Source: K189A clade bacterium
GTDB taxonomy: Bacteria; Pseudomonadota; Gammaproteobacteria; Pseudomonadales; Azotimanducaceae
Length of the DNA: 37,468 bases
Assembly (NCBI GenBank): GCA_902528515.1
Contig: CABZTD010000018.1
Location: forward strand, 1 to 37,468
Reading direction: 5' to 3'
Both the position numbers and the translations under genes were made by a program. The notes under the pieces were generated by a model that was not told the origin of the DNA, ran no database searches, and worked only from the letters and a program-made list of their open reading frames with translations. Within the stretch, counting starts at the first letter, position 1. Every line of letters begins with the position of its first letter. Below, piece by piece: positions 25,466-33,629 of the stretch.

Positions 25466-26470
25466 ATGCCGGCAATGAACAAACCCACACGCTGGGGAAT
25501 TCTTGGCACTGGGCTCATCGCGGCCGAGTTTGCGAAGGCGATGCGCCATGTGCGCGATGCCGAGCTGGTTAGCGTAGGCTCACGCACGCAATCAAGCGCC
25601 AGTGACTTTGCCAATGCCCATGGTATTGCCCACGCCCATCCCAGCTACGAGGCGCTTGCCCAAGATCCTAAAGTCGATGTGGTCTACATCGCCACGCCGC
25701 ATACCCAGCACTTCGAGAACACCCTGCTTTGCCTGCAAGCAGGTAAACATGTCTTATGCGAAAAACCTTTTGCATTGAACTCAGCCCAAGTTTCCGAAAT
25801 GGTGATTGCAGCCAAGGGACACAAGCTATTTTTAATGGAGGCGATGTGGATGCGCTTCATACCTCTGCTTCGAGATCTTCAGCGTCGGCTGGCAGAGAAC
25901 GAGATCGGTGAGGTTAGGATGTTGCAGGCGGATTTCGGTTTTCGCGCACCCTTTGATCCGTCCAGCCGTCTTTTCAACCTAGATCTAGCCGGCGGTGCAC
26001 TACTGGACATTGGTATTTACCCACTTGCCTTTGCAACACTGATGCTCGGTGAGCCGGAGGAAATTACCAGCGTTGCTCATAAGTCGACCACAGGCGTTGA
26101 TGAGCAATCGGCCTATTTACTGCGCCACGCCCAGGGCCAAATCAGCATATTAGCGTCATCGCTGCGCACCCAAACCTCGATGAGCGCCTCGGTTTATGGC
26201 ACTCATGGCCATATTCACTTGCCCAAACAGTTTTGGCGGGCCAAGGAGATGATAATTCAACGCCGAAAAAAAACAGCGGAAGTGGTTCACCTACCTTATG
26301 ACGGCAATGGCTACCAATTCGAAGCGCAGGAAGTAGTGGACTGCTTGCTCGCAGGCAAAACCGAAAGTGAAATCATGCCTCTTGCGGACAGTTTGAGTCT
26401 GATGCGTGTGATGGATCAAATACGCCACCAGTGGGGGCTGATTTATCCGACAGAAAATAATCACTCATAA
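25466..26470 (+). CDS. Gfo/Idh/MocA-family oxidoreductase
   Basis: A 334-residue NAD(P)-dependent dehydrogenase. The N-terminal Rossmann domain begins with RWGILGTGLIAAEFAKAM (residues about 9-26), followed by VDVVYIATPHTQHFENTLLCLQAGKHVLCEKPFALN (about 68-104), which has the invariant EKP lysine. The C-terminal domain shows LAGGALLDIGIYPLAFA, the catalytic GGGxxxDxGxYP pattern with its Asp. This layout is closest to the dimeric dihydrodiol dehydrogenase/xylose dehydrogenase subgroup. The substrate, a sugar or a cyclic diol, is not determinable. It stands alone, with a weak T-tract hairpin about 155 bp downstream (26626-26643). Confidence 0.93.
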   Translation: MPAMNKPTRWGILGTGLIAAEFAKAMRHVRDAELVSVGSRTQSSASDFANAHGIAHAHPSYEALAQDPKVDVVYIATPHTQHFENTLLCLQAGKHVLCEKPFALNSAQVSEMVIAAKGHKLFLMEAMWMRFIPLLRDLQRRLAENEIGEVRMLQADFGFRAPFDPSSRLFNLDLAGGALLDIGIYPLAFATLMLGEPEEITSVAHKSTTGVDEQSAYLLRHAQGQISILASSLRTQTSMSASVYGTHGHIHLPKQFWRAKEMIIQRRKKTAEVVHLPYDGNGYQFEAQEVVDCLLAGKTESEIMPLADSLSLMRVMDQIRHQWGLIYPTENNHS

Positions 26471-26906
26471 CGTACTCTCAGGAAGTCAGCGCAAATCGAG
26501 CGAAATGATTAGCGTGCTAACGTTTCATACTCAAAGCATGCGAAAAGACAAATAAACTCTGTCTATTCTCGCACTATTCCTCAACATCATTTTTACCCGA
26601 AAAAAAGCTGATTTTACCCTTGGGGTGCGCAGTCGCATTTTTTCAGCCCCCCGCTGCTAGTCCTCAAATCCTTCCAACTCTACGGTTTTCGCCTCTGATT
26701 TCCGGGCTCAAAAGAGGTTCAAATAGCACGTTTATTAAGACCCCTAAATAATCCCTAACCTGCTGTTTTAATTAATTTTTTCAAGATCGCAAAAAAGATT
26801 GACTAAATTCAAAAAAGGCAGATTATCCCGCCACTTTGCGCACCGCCAATATAAACGGATGCCTAAAGTCCGACCCGTTAAACAGAGCTTTGGCCGAGAA
26901 ACGATT
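26471..26906. other. AT-rich intergenic stretch
   Basis: No gene recognised. It contains a 4-bp hairpin TGCG-CAGT-CGCA followed by six T at 26626-26643, a weak candidate terminator for the oxidoreductase gene, and a promoter at 26799-26826 for the next gene. Confidence 0.5.
26799..26826 (+). promoter_or_regulatory. Sigma70-like promoter
   Basis: TTGACT (26799-26804), 16-bp spacer, GATTAT (26821-26826); 5/6 and 4/6 matches to consensus. It lies about 80 bp before the ATG at 26907. A longer reading of the downstream ORF would use this TTG as its start codon, which argues against that start. Confidence 0.55.
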
Positions 26907-27320
26907 ATGAGCCCACGAGAACCGGAACTGCCTTCAGCCGTCTCTTACATGCAAGATCAATATACTGCTCCATCCAGCAGAACCAGCCGCGCGAGTCAGC
27001 TGGCGGTTGAACTTGCCACGGAAGAGAAGCGACTGATCGATGAGCAGCGTAAGCTTCAGGCAGAGAACGACGACCTCAAGTCAACGACACCCGTCGGCAC
27101 GATAGATTGGTACGTCAAATGGCTCGCCACTTTTCTCTCGGTCAGCGGTATCTTCCTGATGTCCGCTGGATTAGTGATGCAGGGTCAAATTGCTTACGTT
27201 GTCAGTGCGATTGGCTGGATCTTTGTCGGTGTACAATGGAGTGACCGGGCCATAATGATTGGTAGCTCCATAAGTGCTACCGCTGTAGCCATGGATCTTG
27301 TTAGAGCGTTGACGAGCTAG
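26907..27320 (+). CDS. Small membrane protein with coiled coil and two or three hydrophobic segments, unknown function
   Basis: A 137-residue product from ATG 26907 (MSPREPELPSAVSYMQ). Residues about 35-60 are charged and coiled-coil-like (TEEKRLIDEQRKLQAENDDL). They are followed by W-Y-VKWLATFLSVSGIFLMSAGL (about 68-90), a second segment IAYVVSAIGWIFVGVQW and a short DRAIMIGSSISATAVAMDLV segment. The pattern KW..(TM)..W-x-DRA-I resembles small uncharacterised membrane proteins common in marine proteobacteria (DUF6552-like, from memory and unverified). The frame is open upstream to 26799, but that region holds the promoter. It is convergent with the next gene, 38 bp apart. Coding is likely, function unknown. 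Confidence 0.65.
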   Translation: MSPREPELPSAVSYMQDQYTAPSSRTSRASQLAVELATEEKRLIDEQRKLQAENDDLKSTTPVGTIDWYVKWLATFLSVSGIFLMSAGLVMQGQIAYVVSAIGWIFVGVQWSDRAIMIGSSISATAVAMDLVRALTS

Positions 27321-27358
27321 CAAAGAAAACGCAAGGCTCCACAGCTTCGCGAAAAAAC

Positions 27359-27937
27359 TCAATCGACAAGTGCTGCTTCCGTCACCTCACGGAACGTGAC
27401 GTACAGCGTCAATGCGGTACTTAACGACATGCGTGCCCAGTAGTAGTCCGCCAAATCAAGTTGCGACACGGAATGACGCTGCACCCGGGCGCCACTCTCA
27501 ACATCGGCTCCTTGCAAGACTCGATTTTCATCCATATTGAATAGAGCTTCGTCCTCATGCCAACACTCATCGCAAACCGGATCGTGAAACTGTTCCGTTT
27601 GATCTTTATCTTCCGCCTTCAACAGAAAGGCACTGGTTTTGCGAGAATACGCAGCAATCTTATTTTGGCGCATCCACAGTTCGTAGTTTCGCTCCACCAG
27701 GGCAACGACCTTGCCCGTCGCTCTGGGCTTGATAGTAGGAATTAAGGCTGCAATTGAGCCCGTAGCCAAAATCCCTGCGAGAGTTTGATCGGAACCAACC
27801 AAAATCAAAGCCGCGATCAGCAGTAGACTCGAACCCAAATAAAACCACAACGCGCGTTGCATGACGCGATCAAAAAGCGGTTTGCTTTCTTTGAAGCGTT
27901 TGATCCTGATCAAATCACTTCGGCTCAAACTCGCCAT
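27359..27937 (-). CDS. Hypothetical membrane protein with CXXC motif
   Basis: A 192-residue protein of unknown family. The N-terminal 30 residues are basic (RIKRFKESKPLFDRVM). A hydrophobic pair follows (ALWFYLGSSLLLIAALILVG and TLAGILATGSIAALIPTI, about residues 28-68). The rest is a soluble domain with VCDECWHEDEALF near residue 120, a CXXC pair that might bind metal, and LADYYWARMSLSTALTLYVTF near the C-terminus. The start ATG at 27937 has AAGGAA about nine bases upstream. It is convergent with the coiled-coil membrane protein, and the pair could be functionally linked. No homologue recognised. Confidence 0.6.
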   Translation of the reverse strand: MASLSRSDLIRIKRFKESKPLFDRVMQRALWFYLGSSLLLIAALILVGSDQTLAGILATGSIAALIPTIKPRATGKVVALVERNYELWMRQNKIAAYSRKTSAFLLKAEDKDQTEQFHDPVCDECWHEDEALFNMDENRVLQGADVESGARVQRHSVSQLDLADYYWARMSLSTALTLYVTFREVTEAALVD

Positions 27938-28576
27938 ACTCTGCGTTCCTTGGTGATGCTTAGCTATTTCTACTACTCACGGAGGCTACCAACCACGCTA
28001 ATGCCCAACAAAAGCGCCATTGTTAGCAAACCTGTGGTTATACCGATTAAATCAGAATTTCGTCGATATACCAGAAATTGGTATGTAGGACTCGAACTAA
28101 CTGTAGCACGTTCGACCCTTTCTTAAGGGATTCATACTTGCCTGAATAAGTGACGAATAGGTGCCGACCAACTACCTTCGAGTCTTGCGCGGATTGCCAC
28201 GAATACTAGAAAGAGCTCCCTATTTGGGAAATGCTGTTAAGAGATCAGGCTGTGTTGCGAAAGGTCGATTCAAGCCAACTTATCGCCGTATCTAAAAACA
28301 CTGCCAGGAAAGGATCCTAAACGCCTACCGCCGTCGCTTTTGCCTTCTTTTTTGTTCTTAACAATCATGGCATCAAAGTTTTGGTTGCCGCTCCGTTAGA
28401 AACTCGCATCGCAGACACTTAAATCCATAGCCGCTCTGGATAGCTATTTTGGAAACAGAAAATGGCTTTGTTGGAAAAGTAGTAGTTAAAAGCTCGCCTC
28501 AACGCTGTCAGCGTACCCCCGACCCCTCACCAATGAAAATCAAGACGGCTCTATTAAACTCGACCCAACCACTTAG
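27938..28576. other. Gene-free stretch
   Basis: 639 bp without a convincing ORF. It holds small inverted repeats: ATACCA-GAAAT-TGGTAT around 28068-28084 and CCCTT-TCTT-AAGGG at 28116-28129. No promoter or RNA gene could be supported. Confidence 0.5.
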
Positions 28577-29959
28577 CTAACTCGTAACCTCGCTTAGCTG
28601 CCCCAATTCTGCGGCATACTTCGCTGCAAACCCTTCAATGCCAATTACGAAGTTCCGATAATCGCTCAGCTCCAGTGTAACTGGCAGCGTCAAATAGTTT
28701 AGTCGTGGGCTGCCAGCTAAAATGTCGTGCTCTTTCAACATATAGAACCAAAATAATTGCGCGGCGTCTGAAACTGCTTTATGTCTCGAAACATCGAGTT
28801 CTTGACTTTCGCCTTCGCGCGAAGTGCTGCGAATTACTGGTCGACGCTGCCAAATCAGCGTTATTAGGCTACCGCTTCCGCAAGCCTGACAGGGTAAATC
28901 CAAGGCTCTCAGTGAGGCATTTACTTGATCACGAAACCTGTCAGCCTTCGAATTATGTGCTAGGCACTGCGCCGGACTCCAGAGAGAAGAAAGCACTGCA
29001 TCAACTGCCGCCAGTGACAGCGCGTTTTGGTTGAAGGTACCGCCACTATTAATTGTTAAAGGGTGAGCGGGGTCATGGCGCTCCATCCACTCGCGCTTGC
29101 CTCCAAAACCGCCAAAAGGCATTCCTCCACCGAAATATTTACCGAAAGTGGTCAGATCAGGAGCCACTCCCACCAATTCTTGTGCACCCCCAGGGGCGAG
29201 ACGAGAGGTCATAACCTCATCGAAGATCAACGCACATCCAGCTTCGGAGCATGCTTTTCGTATTCGTTTAAGGTAAGGCTTCGGCGCTATTTGTTTTAGA
29301 TAAACCCACGGATTGACCATCACCGGTTCCATAATGAATGCTGCTAGATCCGACGCACTGTCCGCGATAACTTGGCAGATGTGATTGGAATCTCCGTAAG
29401 GGACGTAGATTTTCTCATAAGGTATGTCTAAGGCTAAATCTACGCCATGAATCCATGCGCCGTGATAAGCGCCTTCGTACATGAGAATTTTATTGCGTCC
29501 AGTCACAGCACGCGCGGTATTGATCGCGTAAGTATTCGCCTCAGAGCCGGTATTGCTGAAGCGAACCATTTCCATCGCTTCAAAGCGATCAACAAAAGCG
29601 CCCGCTACGATCGCCTCGATCTTGTTTGAAGCTCCTCCTAACGCGTGCCCATGGGCCATTGCTTTTGAAACAGCGTCTATCACAGGCTTCGGTGAAAAGC
29701 CAAATAGTCCTGCGGTGAAGTTACCCAAGAAGTCAGTTATGCACTGACCGTCAGCAGTTGTCGCGGTCGCCGCCTTCGCGTCAACAAATGTAAGGGGAAA
29801 GGGGGTGTAGAAAATCGAGGCTCTGTTCGTGCCCCCAGCGATCCCCGAAGCTTTTGCCTTTGCGAACGCGGCAGCGCTTGCTTGATTGGCTTTGGCATAC
29901 TCTAGTCTTGCTGTGTCTAAGGCCTTAGACAAAAGGGGGAGAACGATTGAGTCGCTCAT
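28577..29959 (-). CDS. Class III aminotransferase, glutamate-1-semialdehyde aminomutase-like
   Basis: A 460-residue PLP-dependent aminotransferase of fold type I, class III. Signatures: MVRFSNTGSEANTYAINTARAVTGR (about residues 135-158, phosphate-binding), YHGAW, EPVMVNP, LIFDEVMTSRLAPGGAQ (Asp binding the pyridine N, about 243-248) and TFGKYFGGGMPFGGFGG with the Schiff-base Lys near residue 273. The GGGMPFGGFGG motif is close to GSA aminomutase (HemL), but the protein is longer than HemL (about 427) with an extended N-terminus, so I call it HemL-like. The natural substrate is unknown. The start at 29959 is clear: GGAGG eight to nine bases upstream. It sits alone between two gene-poor intervals, so the role cannot be inferred from neighbours. 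Confidence 0.88.
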   Translation of the reverse strand: MSDSIVLPLLSKALDTARLEYAKANQASAAAFAKAKASGIAGGTNRASIFYTPFPLTFVDAKAATATTADGQCITDFLGNFTAGLFGFSPKPVIDAVSKAMAHGHALGGASNKIEAIVAGAFVDRFEAMEMVRFSNTGSEANTYAINTARAVTGRNKILMYEGAYHGAWIHGVDLALDIPYEKIYVPYGDSNHICQVIADSASDLAAFIMEPVMVNPWVYLKQIAPKPYLKRIRKACSEAGCALIFDEVMTSRLAPGGAQELVGVAPDLTTFGKYFGGGMPFGGFGGKREWMERHDPAHPLTINSGGTFNQNALSLAAVDAVLSSLWSPAQCLAHNSKADRFRDQVNASLRALDLPCQACGSGSLITLIWQRRPVIRSTSREGESQELDVSRHKAVSDAAQLFWFYMLKEHDILAGSPRLNYLTLPVTLELSDYRNFVIGIEGFAAKYAAELGQLSEVTS

Positions 29960-30412
29960 TTAACTTTCCTCCGAAATTAAAGACCGTTCAGCACTTTCGC
30001 CCCAACCTGCATTACAAATCAGCGATAAAAGGTAAGTCCGTGATGATGTAATGGATTAGTAGCTGCCTTTTCCAAAGCCTTCTATTTGCTTGCTGCAGCT
30101 GTCAGCCACAATTTTTTTGACGACCAGGCTACCTTGGCCCACCAGGCTCTAGATGCTTTAGTTTACAAAAATAGATAATCACCGCGCCGCTAAGACTATT
30201 GAAAGTAAACCAAGTGCCGCCCTGCGCAGGGAAAATACCAATGTATCTGTGTGCAGCTGAAGCATAGGCTTCTGGCTCCCTATCTTAGCTCCGGCTAAAA
30301 CCAGGTAAAGGCAACAACGCCAAATCCAGCATTAAACTTCGCGAGCCCAGCGAAACTGGCGAGCAAGAAAATGTCCGTTTCTGGGGTATGAGTAAGTGAT
30401 TCAATCGACGCT
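29960..30412. other. Intergenic stretch without recognisable gene
   Basis: About 450 bp upstream of the aminotransferase and of the Fur-box gene. Only short open frames with implausible translations are present. The divergent promoters are expected here. Confidence 0.5.
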
Positions 30413-30441
30413 TTGTTGCAAATGATTATCATTACTATTAA
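30413..30441 (+). promoter_or_regulatory. Promoter overlapping the Fur box
   Basis: TTGTTG (30413-30418), 17-bp spacer, TATTAA (30436-30441): modest matches, but correctly spaced and about 27 bp before the ATG at 30469. The Fur-like site fills exactly the spacer, the classical repression geometry. Confidence 0.5.
30418..30436 (+). promoter_or_regulatory. Fur box (iron-responsive operator)
   Basis: GCAAATGAT-T-ATCATTACT: a perfect 6-1-6 inverted repeat (AATGAT/ATCATT), matching the 19-bp GATAATGATAATCATTATC consensus at 14 of 19 positions. It lies between the -35 and -10 elements of the promoter for the gene at 30469. Confidence 0.75.
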
Positions 30442-30468
30442 GGTGTCCTCGCTTTCGGAGAAATAAGC

Positions 30469-30960
30469 ATGCATGGCGACACGCCGATTACTAGTTTGAA
30501 TAATCAGAGCAAGGGCCAAAAACAGCAAACTATCCCCGTTGCCGCATTAGCCGATGGTGCCCGGTTACTTGTTCGCGGTATGCGACTATGGAAGAAAGCT
30601 TGTGCACAACGCACATGTATTTTCGCGGCTACTCATCAGGAGTTTTCTAGCTATAACTGCAAGGTGTCCGTGCGCTATTTGGATGAGATGATGAGTTTGT
30701 TCCAAGTCGCTTCCCATCGCCCCTTGGTAATCAATTCGATCACTGCGCGAGATACGACACAAGATGAATTGATCGTTGTGGCCACATTACGGTTGATTGC
30801 CAACAACCGGTACGAGCAAGCATCGGGTCAACTGAGAAAACTTGTGAAAGGTCCGCTAAATTTAAGCATCATCAGAGTCTGCGCAGATATTGCTGTGTCG
30901 TTCAAAAAGAAACAATTGTCCTTCTATCAAAGACCCTACATGGCTTTGACCAATTCATGA
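30469..30960 (+). CDS. Fur-box-controlled hypothetical protein (163 aa)
   Basis: Not assigned to a named family. ATG 30469 is preceded by GGAG at eight bases and by the promoter with embedded Fur box, so translation and iron control are both supported. The product is cytoplasmic-looking, without signal peptide or membrane segment. It has an Ala/Leu/Arg-rich helical block DGARLLVRGMRLWKKACAQ (about residues 29-47) and a helical C-terminal part (DELIVVATLRLIANNR, SIIRVCADIAV). Three cysteines are scattered. The ARLLV-RLW pattern recalls short uncharacterised proteobacterial proteins, but I cannot verify that. A role in iron homeostasis is inferred only from the operator. Confidence 0.6.
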   Translation: MHGDTPITSLNNQSKGQKQQTIPVAALADGARLLVRGMRLWKKACAQRTCIFAATHQEFSSYNCKVSVRYLDEMMSLFQVASHRPLVINSITARDTTQDELIVVATLRLIANNRYEQASGQLRKLVKGPLNLSIIRVCADIAVSFKKKQLSFYQRPYMALTNS

Positions 30961-31957
30961 GAGGTCTGGACTACAAAAAAAGGGTAAATCCGTAAGATCA
31001 CTAAGCTGGATTTTAGGCACCTGTACGTTATTCGTGTTGTATGGCTACAGCTGGACATTCGTGGTCTAAACTTCGCGGATCAGGAGATGGTAACTGGGCG
31101 CCAAAGATCTGATCAAATCGGGCATTAAACCACTAAATTTCAGCATCTAATTGTTACCTCCAGCAAAAGACAACACGTTTTGGCTATCGCCCTTGCATAG
31201 CCCTTATTGCTCTATCAAATACGCGAACAGCGTTCTCTGTTCTTAAGGGGCGCCCTCGGAAGTTCATCGAGCCTGAACCGTCTGCGCCGACTCCACTGCA
31301 GTCTTAATCGTTTTCCGATCAGACCAGCCGGCTACTGACAGGTTGTCATAGAGTTAGCCAAGAAGTTCTGAGAATGAAGCCCAGAATTGTGACGAGGGTA
31401 TTGGCTTGTAACGCGTCGCTGCTTGTTAGCTGGCAGAAGCATTTTTCGAAACTCCAGTATAAGCGTCTGCGCTTGCATACTGGTTCAGCAATCTACAACC
31501 CAGACTCTGTATCGAGTAATCGACCGCACGTTGGTGTAAGTAAAAAACTTAGGGGCATTTACGCTCATACTCAACGGGATGAGGCGGATCTAAAGCATCT
31601 GTAATTGTGGGGCGGGTAAAGCCAGTGTTCACACAGGGAGCACCATGCATTAGGTGCGCAGCATATATCTCCGCCACCTTCAATTTCAGGTTAAGCCGGT
31701 AGTCATCCAATCGTTATACAAGCTTCAGTGCTTCGTAACGTGACTGAGGTTGCGCCTTAGTCCTAAGACTCTTTCCATTCTAGGTTTGAGGAAGTGGAGT
31801 TTAAATCCGTGGGGATTAAGCCTGAGAGATTATATACGCCATACTTTGTGAAAACGTATTCAGGATAGGAAATTTAAATCGCTTTTTCTACCGCCCGTCT
31901 GCATGCATAGGAAAACACGGGCATTTCCAAAACCCTAGGAAATTTTCAATAGAAAAT
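30961..31957. other. About 1 kb without convincing genes (decayed region)
   Basis: Only short unconvincing frames occur, the longest about 76 codons at 31374-31604 with no Shine-Dalgarno. On the minus strand near 31170-31310 short protein-like fragments separated by stops are seen (for example FRGRPLRTENAVRVFDRAI), and near 31140-31160 GGAGG precedes a 26-codon frame; neither is recognisable. The stretch ends at the 3' end of a tRNA gene, consistent with remnants of an integrated element. Confidence 0.5.
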
Positions 31958-32033
<76 letters not shown>

Positions 32034-32052
32034 GATTTTTATTTCCTTAAAT

Positions 32053-32080
32053 TCAATAACTTAAACCAGTATCTTACCAA
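32053..32080 (-). promoter_or_regulatory. Candidate tRNA-Thr promoter
   Basis: Minus-strand TTGGTA (32075-32080), 16-bp spacer, TATTGA (32053-32058), about 20 bases before the mature tRNA 5' end. A weak match; position is the main support. Confidence 0.35.
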
Positions 32081-32213
32081 AAGCTTATTGCTCACTTAGG
32101 CTAAAAATTCCTTTTCCTGCCGATTGGATGCTCACATGGAATCAAAAAATCTTGTCACATTTAAGCTGTCAACGACCGCGCATTGTCGCTTGGGAGCAGC
32201 GATTGTATCCAAA

Positions 32214-32467
32214 TCACAGCAAGGACAAAAAGAATACTTTGTCAGGGATACCGAACTCTGGGGCTTTTTCTTGCGGGTCCGTCGATGCAGGGCAAAAGCT
32301 ATGGAGTTGCTCGTAGGCTAGGAAGAAAAGGAAGCAAGACCGAACGCATCATGTCAGCGCCGCGGCCTGTTCGCCCGAGCAAAGCCTACATCGCTTTCCA
32401 GACAAAGATCGCAGCTATCTGCACTATTCACCGTGTTAACACTAACTGGGTACTCGCAGACCCCTAA
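32214..32467 (+). pseudogene. Remnant of a tyrosine-recombinase (phage-type integrase) N-terminal arm-binding domain, frameshifted
   Basis: In one frame 32214-32282 reads QQGQKEYFVRDTELWGFFLRV. In the adjacent frame 32274 onwards reads GPSMQGKSYGVARRLGRKG followed by SKTERIMSAPRPVRPSKA. Joined, this is the arm-binding pattern Y-x-V-x-D-T-x-L-x-G-F-x-L-R-V-x-P-S-G-x-K-S-Y-x-V with a single-base frameshift at about 32275-32285. The catalytic domain is absent; the frame closes at 32467. It lies 180 bp from the 5' end of tRNA-Thr, a plausible relic of an integrative element, though such elements usually sit at the tRNA 3' side. Confidence 0.65.
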
Positions 32468-32706
32468 AAAAATACGTGAGTCTTCGCGCGACTTTTAGCT
32501 GGGCTGCCATCTCACCTTCAATACTTGCCTTCCCATTTTGGATATTTTACCTGTCCGACAAAATATCGGTAAAGCAAAGCCAGGCCCAGAGAACGATACT
32601 TAGGAACTAAATGTCAACACACCGGCTAGGCATGGCAAAACTACGCGTTTCATCAAAGGGCCATTCCTTTGGTTTTGTAGGTTCCTAAAACACTCAGTCC
32701 AAGTGG

Positions 32707-33090
32707 TTACACGTGCGCCGTGCACTTGATTTCGATTTTAAACGCGGGATCTACGAGTGCGGATACGCCAACTAAGGTTTGGGCTACTTCTGGGCGCTGC
32801 CCGTAGGCCGAAGCCCTCGCGTCGAAAATCTCCTGAACCTGCGACATGGTCTCTGCCATGTCGGTAACAAAAACCGTCTCCTCAACAACGTTGTCAAGAG
32901 TGGCCCCAAATTCCGCCAACACGACCTTAACGTTTTGATACGCAAGAACCGTCTGAGCAACTATGTCGTCGGGGGCGCTGCCGCGTTCATCTACACCCAC
33001 TTGGCCTGACAAATAGATGATTTCGCCGACCTGCACCGCTTGGGCGATTAGCTCAGCATAAGGTCCACTTCGAAATACCTTTCTCTGCAT
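32707..33090 (-). CDS. Rid (YjgF/YER057c/UK114)-family protein
   Basis: A 127-residue member of the RidA superfamily, trimeric proteins many of which hydrolyse reactive enamine/imine intermediates such as 2-aminoacrylate. Signatures: GPYAELIAQAVQVGEIIYLSGQVGVD (residues about 9-34), QTVLAYQNVKVVLAEFGATLDNVVEETVFVTDM (about 46-78) and KIEIKCTAHV at the end. In archetypal RidA an Arg (R105 in the Salmonella protein) in a P-x-R-S/T block binds the substrate carboxylate; here the aligned block is EVAQTLVGV, with Gln104 in place of Arg, so deaminase activity is doubtful. It is the last of three minus-strand genes with the cupin (48 bp) and peroxiredoxin. Confidence 0.9.
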   Translation of the reverse strand: MQRKVFRSGPYAELIAQAVQVGEIIYLSGQVGVDERGSAPDDIVAQTVLAYQNVKVVLAEFGATLDNVVEETVFVTDMAETMSQVQEIFDARASAYGQRPEVAQTLVGVSALVDPAFKIEIKCTAHV

Positions 33091-33138
33091 CCCCCATCCT
33101 CGTTCTACAAGTTAATCTACGCGCTCCATGCGCTTGAT

Positions 33139-33570
33139 CTAAGCGGCTTCGTAGAGCTCCTTCATGTCATCAAATGTAATCGTTGAAAGCACTTCATGTT
33201 TTTCGTCGAGAATCTCGTATATCGCTCCGCCATTATAGGGTCTCAGGCTAAACAAGATCACCACGTCCGTGTCGCCACCAAACTCTGCGTGAGGTTCCTC
33301 ATCGGGCTGACCTGCCTTATAGGCACCGACTGAACGAACCTCTTTTAGATCTCCCGAAGAATCATATATTCGGTGTTCACCCGGAACGACAAAGGTGTAG
33401 GAAGCTGCAACATGACGGTGCAAAACAATCTTCTGGTTTGCTGCAAATTTGAACAAGACGTCTACCACCTTGGCAGTTTCACCCACGTCGAGTATCGATG
33501 GCCAAAGATGATCCAGCTCTGGCAGCCTTTGCCAGTAAACTTTTGATTCGTCGAAGTTGGATACGTTCAT
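33139..33570 (-). CDS. Cupin-domain protein
   Basis: A 143-residue single cupin (double-stranded beta-helix). The metal-type motif 1 is seen in KIVLHRHVAASYTFVVPGEHRIYD (about residues 47-70): H-x-H in place of the usual GxxxxxHxH, then E and H at the far end. Motif 2 is EEPHAEFGGDTDVVILFSLRP (about 91-111). No catalytic assignment; such proteins serve as acetylacetone-cleaving-like dioxygenases, sugar epimerases or sensor/anti-sigma domains (ChrR type). The start ATG at 33570 has GAGAG about nine bases upstream. It stands between the peroxiredoxin and the Rid gene on the same strand, suggesting one transcript. Substrate unknown. Confidence 0.75.
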   Translation of the reverse strand: MNVSNFDESKVYWQRLPELDHLWPSILDVGETAKVVDVLFKFAANQKIVLHRHVAASYTFVVPGEHRIYDSSGDLKEVRSVGAYKAGQPDEEPHAEFGGDTDVVILFSLRPYNGGAIYEILDEKHEVLSTITFDDMKELYEAA

Positions 33571-33629
33571 AGCAAATTCTCTCTCTTGCTATTGTTTTCT
33601 TCAAAAGTGCGGCGGATGGCGCAAAACCT

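Noticed and set aside
28070-28110. GTTCGAGTCC-like T-loop on the minus strand followed by TACCA, resembling a tRNA 3' end
   Set aside because: No acceptor stem of seven pairs, no D or anticodon arm, and the T stem does not pair.
30295-30528. Minus-strand 77-codon frame across the Fur-box region
   Set aside because: It covers the promoter and operator of the gene at 30469 and has no Shine-Dalgarno or family resemblance.
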